Positions 9,117 to 18,450 of a stretch of DNA of 64,000 nucleotides are shown here, one piece after another (within the stretch, counting starts at the first letter, position 1; each line of letters starts with the position of its first letter). A program made the position numbers and the translations under genes. The notes below the pieces were generated by a model that was given only the letters and a program-made list of their open reading frames with translations, was not told the DNA's origin and made no database searches. The stretch is from the NCBI RefSeq assembly GCF_004340945.1, contig NZ_SLYD01000007.1, positions 166,475 to 230,474 of the forward strand, in the 5' to 3' direction. This DNA comes from Sphingomonas sp. PP-F2F-A104-K0414 (GTDB lineage Bacteria; Pseudomonadota; Alphaproteobacteria; Sphingomonadales; Sphingomonadaceae).

Positions 9117-9137
9117 TTGGGCGATAGCGCTACCAAG
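9117..9137. promoter_or_regulatory. LacI-type operator-like site
   Basis: The divergent gap holds GATAGCGCTACCAAG (read on the minus strand CTTGGTAGCGCTATC), with the perfect core TAGCGCTA (9125-9132). It resembles the TGGTAGCGCTAACA-type operators bound by xylose-responsive LacI regulators in Caulobacter. It lies 30 bases from the GH39 start and 22 bases from the lactonase start, so it could control both. Confidence 0.45.
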
Positions 9138-9158
9138 TGCAACGCGGAGGATGACGGC

Positions 9159-10253
9159 ATGACGTGGGAACCAACCGGACAGAGTCGTTCGTCGGCCGAA
9201 GTGCGTAACGGCATCGCGCTGGATCGTCGCAGCGTCATGATCGGTGGACTGGCGCTGCTCGGCTCCGCGCGCGCCGCGACGGCTAGCGCTGCGGAGGCGC
9301 GCGCAGTCGTCCCGCGGATCGTCCGTCTGTCGCCGGCACTCGACCGCATGATCGCGCCGAACGCGGTCATCGAGACGATCGCCACCGGGATTCGCTGGGC
9401 AGAGGGGCCGTTGTGGGTCGAGGCCGGCCAAGACTCGGGAGCGTATCTATTGTTCTCCGATCCCGCGGCCAATATCGTCCGGCGCTGGCGCAAGGGCGGT
9501 CGTGCGACGCCGTTCCTCGATCCGTCCGGCGCCGGTGGAACCGATCCCAAACGCGTCCGAGAGCCGGGCGCCAATGGTCTTGCGCTCGATCGGGCGGGCA
9601 AGCTTCTGATCGCCAACAGCGGCGGCCGCTCGATCGACCGCGTCGATCTGGTCACGCGCCGTCGCGAGGTGATGATCGACCGGTATCGCGGCAAGCGCTT
9701 CAACAGCCCGAACGACCTGCACGTCGCGCGCGACGGTGCGATCTACTTCACCGATCCGCCTTATGGACTGGTCGACGGCGACGCCTCGCCGGACAAGGAG
9801 ATGACGGTCAACGGCGTCTATCGCTGGACGCGGGACGGTGGTGTCGAACTGCTCGACGGCGGCCTGACGCGCCCCAACGGCATCGCGCTGTCACCCGACG
9901 AGCGGCGGCTCTACGTATCGGTATCGGACGAAACCGCGCCACGGATCATGGTCTATGACCTGGATTCCGCGGGGCGGCCCGGTAACGCGCGGGTCTGGCT
10001 TGATGCGAAACCGATGCAGGCGCGGGGTGGCGCGGGGCTGCCTGATGGCATGAAGGTGGCACGCGATGGCACGCTGGTGTGCTCGGTGCCGGGCGGGATG
10101 ATGATCCTGACGCACGAGGCCGAACCGTTGGGGCTGATCTCGACCGGGGCGCCGATCGCGAACTGCGCGTTCGGCGAGCGTGGGAGGGCGCTGTACCTGA
10201 CTGCGAACGACCGTGTCCTGCGCGTGCCGCTGCGCCGCGGTTGGTGGGGGTGA
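9159..10253 (+). CDS. Exported SMP-30/gluconolactonase-family lactonase
   Basis: 364 residues from the ATG at 9159, which has GGAGGA a few bases upstream; a 14-codon upstream extension is open but lacks such a site. The N-terminus carries a Tat-like signal (DRRSVMIGGLALLGSARA). The body is a six-bladed propeller of the SMP-30/LRE type: IRWAEGPLWV (metal-ligand Glu), GANGLALDRAGKL, RFNSPNDLHVARDGAIYFTDPPYGL, LTRPNGIALSPDERRLYVS and LPDGMKVARDGTL (metal-ligand Asp). It probably hydrolyses a sugar 1,4- or 1,5-lactone (xylono- or gluconolactone) in the periplasm. Divergent from GH39 and followed by a palindromic repeat. Confidence 0.85.
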   Translation: MTWEPTGQSRSSAEVRNGIALDRRSVMIGGLALLGSARAATASAAEARAVVPRIVRLSPALDRMIAPNAVIETIATGIRWAEGPLWVEAGQDSGAYLLFSDPAANIVRRWRKGGRATPFLDPSGAGGTDPKRVREPGANGLALDRAGKLLIANSGGRSIDRVDLVTRRREVMIDRYRGKRFNSPNDLHVARDGAIYFTDPPYGLVDGDASPDKEMTVNGVYRWTRDGGVELLDGGLTRPNGIALSPDERRLYVSVSDETAPRIMVYDLDSAGRPGNARVWLDAKPMQARGGAGLPDGMKVARDGTLVCSVPGGMMILTHEAEPLGLISTGAPIANCAFGERGRALYLTANDRVLRVPLRRGWWG

Positions 10254-10266
10254 GTCAGACCGTCCG

Positions 10267-10390
10267 AATCCTCCCCCGCCAGGGGGGGTGGCGCGAAGCG
10301 GCGGAGGGGGAGGCCGACGCAACCGAAGACATGCCTTACCTCCCCCTCCGTCAAGCTGCGCCTGCCACCTCCCCCTGGCGGGGGAGGATT
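10267..10390. repeat. Intergenic nested palindromic repeat
   Basis: Outer perfect 20-base arms at 10267-10286 and 10371-10390 (AATCCTCCCCCGCCAGGGGG and complement) enclose inner perfect 12-base arms at 10302-10313 and 10339-10350. It fills the gap between two convergent genes (lactonase and cupin), where it could also act as a bidirectional transcription stop. Of the GC-rich mosaic type seen between sphingomonad genes. Confidence 0.8.
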
Positions 10391-10400
10391 AGAAGGTCCC

Positions 10401-10874
10401 TCACCGTCTCGCAGTCAGCTTCGTGCCGAGCAGTACGAGGCGGCCGCCGGTGATGCCGAACCAGTGCGGTACGCCCGCCGGGATCAGCATGACGTCGCCC
10501 GGCTTCAACGTCCGCGTGGTGCCGCCGACGATGCGGTCGCCTTCGGTGAGGTCGGGCTTGACGGGTTTCGCCGCCTCTAGCGTGCCGCCCGATATCAGCG
10601 TTCCGGCGCCGGCGATGACGATCGCGTATTCGGCCTGATCCGGATGCACTGCCGGGCGTCCTGGCGTCTTCCAATATTCGAGCGCGGCCACCGTTTCGCC
10701 GTCGCGCACCAAGGGCTGCCACGCAAAGCCCTGTCCGGGTTTCATCGCTTTCGCCATCGCCGCGACCTGCGAGGTCACTTCGGCACCCGATGCGAAGGCA
10801 GTGGGATCCGTGGTCTGCGCCGTTGCAGCAACCGACACGAGGGCGAGGGCAACGGCCACGAGACGCGCGATCAT
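10401..10874 (-). CDS. Exported cupin-domain protein
   Basis: 157 residues with a signal peptide (MIARLVAVALALVSVAATAQ) and a single cupin fold: VHPDQAEYAIVIAGAGTLISG corresponds to cupin motif 1 and LKPGDVMLIPAGVPHWFGITGG to motif 2, with His and Glu positioned as metal ligands. Such proteins often act as sugar-lactone or small-molecule isomerases or are of unknown function. Its ATG at 10874 overlaps the stop of the upstream Gfo/Idh/MocA gene (ATGA), so the two are translated together and probably work on the same periplasmic substrate. Confidence 0.8.
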   Translation of the reverse strand: MIARLVAVALALVSVAATAQTTDPTAFASGAEVTSQVAAMAKAMKPGQGFAWQPLVRDGETVAALEYWKTPGRPAVHPDQAEYAIVIAGAGTLISGGTLEAAKPVKPDLTEGDRIVGGTTRTLKPGDVMLIPAGVPHWFGITGGRLVLLGTKLTARR

Positions 10875-11977
10875 GCGCGACCGTCCAGGCGGATGGTCCG
10901 CCCTTCGCGCGCGGAACGGTAGATCGCCTCGACGATACGCATGTCGCGCAGGCCCTCTTCGCCCGACACGATCGGTTCGCGCCCGGTGCGGACGCAGTCG
11001 ACGAGGTGATCGAGTTGCCCCGCGAACTGCGTCTTGCCGGGGCCGGGCGGCGGCGTGACCGCGCGCTCGCGGCCGTCCTTGCCGACCCACATCTGGTTGC
11101 CATCATAGCGCGTCGCCGGCTCGAGCTCGATCCGGCCGGCGTCACCCATCAACAGGATGTGGTTCTGGTTGGCGCTGTACATCGACTGGCACCCGGCGAT
11201 CGCGCCCGAGGGGAATTCCAGCGTCCAGTCGATCATGTCCTCGACCTCGGTAAAGCGGGGATCGCGTCGGTCGGTGGATTCGCGCGCGGTCACCGCGATC
11301 GGTTCCTCACCGGTCATGTAGCGCGCCGCCTGGAGGCTGTAGATGCCCATGTCCATTAGCGACCCGCCGCCCGACAGCGCGCGCTTGAGCCGCCATTTCG
11401 ACGGATCGCGCTGGACGAAGCCGTGCTCGGACCGGACATAACGGATTTTCCCCGCCGCACCGGTATGCGCCAATCGCATCGCCTCGAGATTATAGGCCTC
11501 GAAATGGCAGCGATAGCCGATCATCAGCTTGCGGTTCGCGGTCTTGCACGCGGCGATCATCGCCTCGCATTCCGCGACCGAAACCGCCATCGGCTTTTCG
11601 CACATCACGTGCTTGCCCGCCTTCGCCGCGCGGATCGTGTACTCGGCGTGCAGCGCATTGGGCAGGCAGACATAGACGATGTCGACATCCGGATTGTTTC
11701 GGATCGAGTCGAAATTGGCGTAGGAATAGACCGCGCTGGCGGGCAGGCCGTGCTCGGAGGCGACCCGCTTCGCCTTGAAGGGATCGCCGCTGACCACGGC
11801 GGCTAGCCGGCTGTGCGTGCAATTGGCGAACTGGGGTATGATGACGTCGAGCCCGTACGAGCCGAGCCCGACGATCGCATAGCCGAGCTTGCGGTCGGGC
11901 CGCCCTGCGCCGCACGCCGCCGAACTCAGCGCCAGTGCGGCGGCGGACAGGATGATATCGCGTCGTGCAAAATCCAT
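10871..11977 (-). CDS. Exported Gfo/Idh/MocA-family oxidoreductase
   Basis: 368 residues. The N-terminus FARRDIILSAAALALSSAAC looks like a twin-arginine signal and ends near a cysteine that could be a lipobox; the enzyme therefore probably folds with its NAD(P) in the cytosol and is exported, as known for glucose-fructose oxidoreductase of Zymomonas. Rossmann motif AIVGLGSYGLDVIIP (about 33-47), catalytic EKP in GKHVMCEKPMAV, and the C-terminal substrate domain GGGSLMDMGIYSLQAARYMTG. Substrate is likely a sugar or inositol. It lies between a TonB receptor and the cupin in one minus-strand cluster. Confidence 0.84.
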   Translation of the reverse strand: MDFARRDIILSAAALALSSAACGAGRPDRKLGYAIVGLGSYGLDVIIPQFANCTHSRLAAVVSGDPFKAKRVASEHGLPASAVYSYANFDSIRNNPDVDIVYVCLPNALHAEYTIRAAKAGKHVMCEKPMAVSVAECEAMIAACKTANRKLMIGYRCHFEAYNLEAMRLAHTGAAGKIRYVRSEHGFVQRDPSKWRLKRALSGGGSLMDMGIYSLQAARYMTGEEPIAVTARESTDRRDPRFTEVEDMIDWTLEFPSGAIAGCQSMYSANQNHILLMGDAGRIELEPATRYDGNQMWVGKDGRERAVTPPPGPGKTQFAGQLDHLVDCVRTGREPIVSGEEGLRDMRIVEAIYRSAREGRTIRLDGRA

Positions 11978-12021
11978 GAAAGAGCGTCCCGGCGTTTGGA
12001 AGGATAGGCGATCCGGACCCG

Positions 12022-15000
12022 TCAGAACCGCGCGCGCACGCCGATCCGGTAGAACCGGCCCAATGTGTCGTACAATGCCGGGTTCACGTCGAGCCCCGTA
12101 TTGGTCTGTGGCGACGGTTCGGGATCGTGATCGAACAGATTGTCGACCTTGAAGAACATGCTGACCTGCTTGGTGACGTTCAGCGCGCCGCCGACGTCGA
12201 AGTAGAACGCGCCCTTCATCTTATTATAGTCGATCGTCGGGTTGTTCGCGGTCGATACCGGGCAGTTGCCGGGCTGACAGACGACATATTGATGGCCGAT
12301 CACGCCATCGCTGAACCAGCGCTGCTGCAGCGTGAGACTGAACTGATCATTGTCGTAGCTTTCGGTTGCGAGCCATTTCCAGTCGGGGGTCGCACCCGAA
12401 TTGGCACCCGCCGTATCCACCGGAATGGTACCGGGCAGGCCGGGATCGGTCACGTACTTCATGACGTGGGTGGCAAGCGCCCGGACCGTGAAATTGCCGT
12501 CGATCCCGAGTGGTTTGCGCCACTGATAGCTGCCCTCGATATCGAAGCCGTTGGTCTTGATCGACGCCAGGTTGAAGGACTGCACGTTGACGAAGTTCGG
12601 CCCGGCGGTGTTCTGAAGATTGAACGCGCTGCAGGTGTCCGTATTGCCCTGGAAGCAGAGATTGACGATCTGCGCCGCGGTCAGGCTGGAGACGACGTCC
12701 TTCAGCTTGATCGTGTAATAGTCGAACGACAGGCTGAGCCCCGGCAACCATGTTGGCCGCGACAGGACGATGCCCGCCTCGGTGCTGCGCGCGATCTCGG
12801 GGCGGAGCGCCGAATTGCCGATCGTGTTCTGGATGATCAGCACTTGCGTGTTGCGGAACGGATCTGTGAAGTTGGGGACGGTCGTGGTGGTCGGCGCGGC
12901 GAACAGCTCCGACAGGTTCGGTGCGCGGACGTCGCGCGACGTCACCGCGCGCAGGCGGAAGCCGTCGAGCGGCGTCTCCCACGTGCCGCCGACCTTCCAG
13001 GCGTAGACCACGCCCGAGGTCGAATAGCGCGTGGCGCGTCCCGCGGCGTTGACGTTCGCCCGGCCCAGCGTCTTGGAATCTAGGATCGGCAGGTTCATCT
13101 CGAGGAAGCTCTCGAGAACCGTGTATTTGCCCGTCCCGTTCTTGTAATTGCCCGCGTACCAATTGCTGCCGATCGTCGAATTGAGGTTCGGATCGGACGG
13201 ATACAGCGTCGAATTCGGGCTGACGTCGGAAACGCCCGCGCCGTACGGATCGGCGTTGACGCGGTAGAACTCACGGCGCCATTCGATGCCTGCCGCCAGC
13301 GCGAGCGGACCTGCCCACAGGGTGATCGGCTCGCCCGAGATGCTGCCCGCGGCGGCATCCTGGGTCTGCTTGGTATGCTGGAACGGTCCAGCGGCCGGCG
13401 TGATGTACGCCAGCGCCGCCGCCGACGGCGTGGTGCCGCCGAAGATGTTGATCGGCTGACACCCGGCGGCGCGCGCGGCCGCATCGGCGCAGACGATCTG
13501 GCCGTTGATCCGGGTTGCGTTGATCGCTTGGTTGTAGCGTCCGGTCAGGCTGACATTGTCGACGTTGATGTCGGTGATGTTGATGCCGTGCTCGTACGAT
13601 GCGTCATAGGTCCAGCTGGTACCCAGCAGATCGGACTTGCCCTTCAAGCCCCCGACGAAGCGATACTGACGACGATCGGTGTTGACCTGGATGTTCGGCA
13701 GGATCGCGTTGCTGAGGCCGTACTGGAAATTGGTGATGCCGTTCGCCGCACAGGCTGCCGAGATCGACGCGGGCAGATACGGGTTTGCGCACTGGATGGT
13801 CAGCCCGGTCTTGGATGCGCCAGGATTGGGCTGGTTGTGCGTCTTCACCTGCGCGACGTTGGCGGTCATGTAGACCTCCATGTCGGGCGCGACGTCGTAG
13901 CTGATGCGCGTATAGCCGTTGAGGCGCTGGATCGCGGATTGCAGCGAGGTGCCCGATCCGACATGCCCCGACTGGTCGCCGCCGACGCAGAAGCCGACAT
14001 AACAGCCGGTGACGTTGCCCGCCGCGTTCTTCGCCGGCACGCCGTTCGAGCCGTAATTGAACGCGAACGGCTGGCCGTTGACGTCGAACGCCGTGCCTTG
14101 CAGCGGCCCGGCGCTGATCAGCCCGTATTTGGTGTATTGATAGGCCTGGCCGTGGTCGCGGTAGAGAAGCTGCGGCGAGCCGTTGTTGCGGATGCCGGTG
14201 TCGACCAAGGTCGTCGCGCGGTACCAGTCGCGGCTGCCGGCGAGATCCTCGCCGAAATTGCCGGGGCCGACGCCCTGCTCCTTCGAATATTCCCCGCTCA
14301 GGATGACGTGGAGCTTGTCGTTCGCGAAACTCTTGCCGACCGCCGCCTGGAACAGCACCTGGCCGTCATCGCCGTATGTGGTCACGCCGGTCTGGACGTT
14401 GGCCTTGAACCCGGTGAACTTGGTGTCGGTGATGAAGTTGATCACGCCGCCGACCGCGTCCGAACCATAGGATGCGGAAGAGCCGCCGGTGACGATGTCG
14501 ACGCGCTTGATCAGCAATTGCGGAAACTGGCTGATATCCGGCACGCCGGTGACGTTGGCGCCGACGACGCGCTGGCCGTCGAGCAAGGTCAGCGTGCGGA
14601 TCGTGCCGAGGCCGCGCAGCGAGAACGAGCTCAACCCTTGCGATCCGCTCGACGTGCTGAAGGTGCCCGTGGTGGCACCGGTCGAGCCCTGCAGTGAGGG
14701 CAATTGCGCCACCGTCGTGAAGATGTTGGGTTGCGCGTTCTTGAGGATCTGCTCCTCGCCGATCACCGTCGTCGGCGTCGGCGCGTTGAAGCCGCTCGAC
14801 GTGATGCGCGTGCCGGTGACGACGATGTCGTTAACCGAGGCGGGGGCCTGCGCGTCACCGGCGGGGCTGGCGGGGGAGGCTTGCGGCGCAACCGGATCGA
14901 GTGTCGGCTCGGCCTGGTCACTGACCGGGGCAGGCGGCGGTGCGACGGTCTGGGCCGATACAGGCGTACAGGCCAGCACAGTCGCCAGCGCGACCAGGCT

Positions 15001-15057
15001 GGTAGCGATACCATCAAATCGTCCAAACGACAGTCGGTCGCGCGTCGCCATTGTCAT
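12022..15057 (-). CDS. TonB-dependent receptor, large form
   Basis: 1,011 residues from the ATG at 15057, preceded by CAGGGGATGG. Signal peptide (TSLVALATVLACTPVSAQ), an Ala/Pro-rich linker, the TonB-box/plug start NDIVVTGTRITSSGF, plug motif LLDGQRVVGANVTGVPDISQFP, and a long barrel ending in FYRIGVRARF. The type, with a 'TPTTVIGEEQI' plug and many Asn/Gly-rich extracellular loops, is the common sphingomonad/Caulobacter carbohydrate receptor class. It precedes the Gfo/Idh/MocA and cupin genes by 44 bases, which suggests one operon importing and processing an oligosaccharide of unknown identity. Confidence 0.9.
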   Translation of the reverse strand: MTMATRDRLSFGRFDGIATSLVALATVLACTPVSAQTVAPPPAPVSDQAEPTLDPVAPQASPASPAGDAQAPASVNDIVVTGTRITSSGFNAPTPTTVIGEEQILKNAQPNIFTTVAQLPSLQGSTGATTGTFSTSSGSQGLSSFSLRGLGTIRTLTLLDGQRVVGANVTGVPDISQFPQLLIKRVDIVTGGSSASYGSDAVGGVINFITDTKFTGFKANVQTGVTTYGDDGQVLFQAAVGKSFANDKLHVILSGEYSKEQGVGPGNFGEDLAGSRDWYRATTLVDTGIRNNGSPQLLYRDHGQAYQYTKYGLISAGPLQGTAFDVNGQPFAFNYGSNGVPAKNAAGNVTGCYVGFCVGGDQSGHVGSGTSLQSAIQRLNGYTRISYDVAPDMEVYMTANVAQVKTHNQPNPGASKTGLTIQCANPYLPASISAACAANGITNFQYGLSNAILPNIQVNTDRRQYRFVGGLKGKSDLLGTSWTYDASYEHGINITDINVDNVSLTGRYNQAINATRINGQIVCADAAARAAGCQPINIFGGTTPSAAALAYITPAAGPFQHTKQTQDAAAGSISGEPITLWAGPLALAAGIEWRREFYRVNADPYGAGVSDVSPNSTLYPSDPNLNSTIGSNWYAGNYKNGTGKYTVLESFLEMNLPILDSKTLGRANVNAAGRATRYSTSGVVYAWKVGGTWETPLDGFRLRAVTSRDVRAPNLSELFAAPTTTTVPNFTDPFRNTQVLIIQNTIGNSALRPEIARSTEAGIVLSRPTWLPGLSLSFDYYTIKLKDVVSSLTAAQIVNLCFQGNTDTCSAFNLQNTAGPNFVNVQSFNLASIKTNGFDIEGSYQWRKPLGIDGNFTVRALATHVMKYVTDPGLPGTIPVDTAGANSGATPDWKWLATESYDNDQFSLTLQQRWFSDGVIGHQYVVCQPGNCPVSTANNPTIDYNKMKGAFYFDVGGALNVTKQVSMFFKVDNLFDHDPEPSPQTNTGLDVNPALYDTLGRFYRIGVRARF

Positions 15058-15217
15058 CGATCCATCCCCTGTGCCCACGGTACGTGCCGGTGATCCGGCT
15101 TGTCAGTCCATCGTGTCTACCGGGGTCTACCGCATCGCGACCGGCGCGGCATCTACGACCAAGGTCGCAATCCGCGCCCTATCGACGGAGCACAGGGTCG
15201 CGAGGGAAGGGCGGGGC

Positions 15218-18200
15218 TCAGGGGCGGGCGGTATAGAGCGCGTGATGCGTCAGGATGAACAGCGTGCGGCCGTCCTCGCCGCCGAACAGCAATTGCAGTG
15301 GGCGGTCGGCCACGTCGATCCGTCCCTGCTCGCGGCCGTCCGCCGCGTAGACGAAGACCTGACCATTGGCGACGTAGACGCGACCGTCCGGCCCTGCCGC
15401 GACGCTTTCGCCGCCACGCGAGGCGAACGGTCTCAGGTCGGTGATCGCGCCGCCGCTCCCAAGCAGCCCGCTATAGGTTCGATCCTCCGATCCGTTGACC
15501 AGGTACAGACGCTCGCCGACGCGTCCCGTGACCAGCCCGTAGGTGTCGAGCGTATCGGAAAAGCGCCACCCGAGATGATCGGCCGGCCCCTGTTGCCAGA
15601 CCCGGTAGGCGGGCAGGGCCAGACTGCCATCGGCCGATACGTATTCGAGCGGTTTGGCGACCCCGACATCGCGCGCAAACATCTCCGCCAGGGTCGTGAA
15701 GTGATCGCGCGTCGAGTCATATTGATCGCGGAACTCGCCATTGTTCCATACGCTCCCGGGGAGCACGACCCGCGCGTTGGCGTGGGGCCCGACCGGCGTC
15801 GGCGTGATGACCTTGATCGCCTGCGGAGCCTCGGGTCGGAGGCCGTATACCGTCGCGGCCGGGCCCGCCGAGGACAGCACCAGCAAGCCCCCCGAACGGT
15901 CCACCGCGAGATTGACGGGATCGAGCGGCGCATCCGCGACGATCGACAGACCCTCCGTCTCGGACCAGCCATGGATCCGGTGGAACTGGCGATCGACGAA
16001 GTACAGCTTGCCCTTCGCAACGACCGCGCCGCCGCCCAACGAGTAGAAGCCGTCCGCAACCTTGCGGACGTCTGCCAAGGGCGGCGCGGCGGCGGGGATT
16101 GGTGCGGTCGTGACGTCGAGCACGGCAAACTCACGTTCGCGCATCACGCGACCCTGCGTGATGTCGACGATCGCATTCTCGTACGGATATTTGCTCGCAC
16201 GCAGATAGGTCCCGCAGCCGTTCGCGTCGCACGTCGAGAAGCCGCTTTCGGCATTCACATGGACATTGCGGAAACGAATGTCGGTCGATCCGTACACAGT
16301 CACCGCCGCGGGTGCCGGTTCGAGCGACCGCGTCACGCGGTAGGCATGGAGGTTGGCGAACAGGATGTCGCGCGAATTGCGCACCTCCAGCGCGACCGCG
16401 GCGCGGCTTTCACCGGCTTCCTCCTCGGTCTGCGGGGCGAGGAACTGCCAGTTGCGGACGCCGTCGAGGACGATCTCCGCCCGCCGGTGATGCTCGGCCG
16501 ACATCTGGTACACATAGCCCGGCGTGCTCGTGTTCGAGACGTGGAGCCCGGCCTGCGCGTAGGTGTTCGGCGTCCACACACCATTGAACGTGCCGCCGCC
16601 GCCATCCGTCACCCACAGGCTCGCATATTGCCCGTCCCAGCGCTTGGCCGGATCGAGGTCGGCGGTATGCGTCGCGTTGTAGGGATCGAAGCGCGTGCCG
16701 TCGGCGCGAAAGCTGCCATGCCCGCCGCCGAACTTGACGTCGTCGACCAGCGACTGTTCGCCGGCGCGCCATAGCAAGGCGGTCGCGCGCGGATTGCGTC
16801 CACCGGTCGACAGCCCGAGCCCGGAAACGATCGCCGCGCCGCCTTTCGCGCTTTCGATCAAGGCACGGGCGCTACCGACGCCGCGATAGGCGGGGCTGTC
16901 CTCCGCGAGCACGATCTGCGTCAGGCTGGGGTGGAGGCCGATCAGGACAGTGTCGGCGCGCAGCTTCAGCGTATCGGTGACGCGGTAGAAGCCGGCGGGG
17001 AAATACAACACGCGGTGCGTATCGATCGAGCGCTGGAGCACCGCGGTATCGTCGCTGGCATCGTCACCGCGGGCACCGAGATCCTTGACGCTCGTCCAGG
17101 CCGAGACCGGCGGCAATGCACGGATCGCCGGTTTGCGCGACGGCGCAGACGAGGACAGCGGCTTCGGATCGAACCGTGTCGCAAAACGCCCCGTGGTACC
17201 CAGTGCGGGCAGGGTCAGTCCGGCGGTGAATTCGCCGACCCGGTATCGTGCCGTCGAGCCTGCCAATGTCCGACCGCTGTCGCGAAACTGCGCGAACACT
17301 GGTGTCGCGTTGGCCACGGCATTGTCGAAACCGATCTGCGTATAGGCGCTGCCTTCGTTGCTGATGATGATCCCGGCCTTGGTCACGCCATCGAACCGGA
17401 CGTCCTTGCCCCACAGCCAGTCGCCATAGCCGCGGTCGATGTCGATCCCGACGGGCGTGTTGCGGAACACCGTGTTGACCAGAGTGAGCCCCGCTTCGTG
17501 TTCGCGGATACCGGCGTCGCGCTGGCCGTCGAAGACCGAGTCGAGCAGCGTGTACTGCCAGGCGGGGGAGGTCTTTTCGGTCAGGATCCCGTACCGCCCA
17601 CCATAAAAGCGCAGGTCCTGGCCGAGATTGCCGACCTGGTAGATCCCCGCGAGCGCCGAGCCGAGGTGGAAATCGATATGGCTCAGAAACGCATGCTGTG
17701 CCGCATGCGCGCGGACCGCGGTGGCAGCGGGATTGCCGTCGCCGATCATGAAGTCGATATTGGACAGCGCCGAATAGAAGGTGCCCGAATTCGCATCTGC
17801 GATATCGGGCGCGAACGGAACGCTGGTCGGTGGCGGGACCGCCACGGGTGGGGCGGGGGGCGCGCCCGGCGGTGGCGGCAAGTTGCCGGTGAACATGACC
17901 ATGCTGCCCGCGCCACGCTGAAAGCCGGGCGTCGCGCTGGCCAGCACGAGCACCGGACGCGTCTTACCGACCCCGAACAGGCGGACGCCGGGACGCAGAT
18001 ACAGGGTGCGGGTAATCCGGTAACGCCCGGCGGGAAGGAAGACGAGGCCGCCGGCGCCGCTGCCCTTGGTCGTCGCCGCGGCGGCATCGATCGCGCGCTG
18101 GATCGCCGGGCCGTCATCGGTGACTCCGTCGCCGCGGGCGACGACGGTGATCGCGCGCGGATCGCTAGGGGCGGTCGCGTAGACCGATCGCGACGGCACG

Positions 18201-18304
18201 GCGAGGGCGCTTGTGGAAACGCTCGCGAGCAGCAGCGCCGCTGCAACGCGCGGCAGGGGCATGAGTGTCGGAAAGGGCATGATCGCAGGTCTGGCCGTCA
18301 TCAT
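15218..18304 (-). CDS. Exported double beta-helix protein with C-terminal propeller (copy 1)
   Basis: 1,028 residues, signal peptide (VAAALLLASVSTSALA). Two pectate_lyase_3-type right-handed beta-helix units are visible: the first opens DPRAITVVARGDGVTDDGPA, the second WTSVKDLGARGDDASDDTAV with the following strand VLYFPAGFYRVTDTLKLRAD. The tandem arrangement is reminiscent of GH55 exo-beta-1,3-glucanases. The last ~300 residues (KVADGFYSLGGGAVVAKGKL, LDPVNLAVDRSGGLLVLSSA) resemble an SMP-30/gluconolactonase propeller. The product is clearly paralogous along its whole length to the protein at 21883-24891. Enzymatic activity is not certain. AAGGGA precedes the first ATG at 18304. Confidence 0.75.
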   Translation of the reverse strand: MMTARPAIMPFPTLMPLPRVAAALLLASVSTSALAVPSRSVYATAPSDPRAITVVARGDGVTDDGPAIQRAIDAAAATTKGSGAGGLVFLPAGRYRITRTLYLRPGVRLFGVGKTRPVLVLASATPGFQRGAGSMVMFTGNLPPPPGAPPAPPVAVPPPTSVPFAPDIADANSGTFYSALSNIDFMIGDGNPAATAVRAHAAQHAFLSHIDFHLGSALAGIYQVGNLGQDLRFYGGRYGILTEKTSPAWQYTLLDSVFDGQRDAGIREHEAGLTLVNTVFRNTPVGIDIDRGYGDWLWGKDVRFDGVTKAGIIISNEGSAYTQIGFDNAVANATPVFAQFRDSGRTLAGSTARYRVGEFTAGLTLPALGTTGRFATRFDPKPLSSSAPSRKPAIRALPPVSAWTSVKDLGARGDDASDDTAVLQRSIDTHRVLYFPAGFYRVTDTLKLRADTVLIGLHPSLTQIVLAEDSPAYRGVGSARALIESAKGGAAIVSGLGLSTGGRNPRATALLWRAGEQSLVDDVKFGGGHGSFRADGTRFDPYNATHTADLDPAKRWDGQYASLWVTDGGGGTFNGVWTPNTYAQAGLHVSNTSTPGYVYQMSAEHHRRAEIVLDGVRNWQFLAPQTEEEAGESRAAVALEVRNSRDILFANLHAYRVTRSLEPAPAAVTVYGSTDIRFRNVHVNAESGFSTCDANGCGTYLRASKYPYENAIVDITQGRVMREREFAVLDVTTAPIPAAAPPLADVRKVADGFYSLGGGAVVAKGKLYFVDRQFHRIHGWSETEGLSIVADAPLDPVNLAVDRSGGLLVLSSAGPAATVYGLRPEAPQAIKVITPTPVGPHANARVVLPGSVWNNGEFRDQYDSTRDHFTTLAEMFARDVGVAKPLEYVSADGSLALPAYRVWQQGPADHLGWRFSDTLDTYGLVTGRVGERLYLVNGSEDRTYSGLLGSGGAITDLRPFASRGGESVAAGPDGRVYVANGQVFVYAADGREQGRIDVADRPLQLLFGGEDGRTLFILTHHALYTARP

Positions 18305-18450
18305 CGGTCCCTTTCGGCGTGCGCGTGAAGTTTCGGCACATCATGCCCGATAGGCGGTCGCGTCGGCTAGGACGACTGCGACAAAGGTCGTAATGGCCAA
18401 GCCCGTTGCGCCGTCCGATAGCGTCGTAGCGGGACAGTCGACGAGGGCGC

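Noticed and set aside
13375..16774. Long plus-strand frames opposite the second TonB receptor and the beta-helix gene
   Set aside because: Compositionally biased translations without motifs, overlapping clear minus-strand genes.
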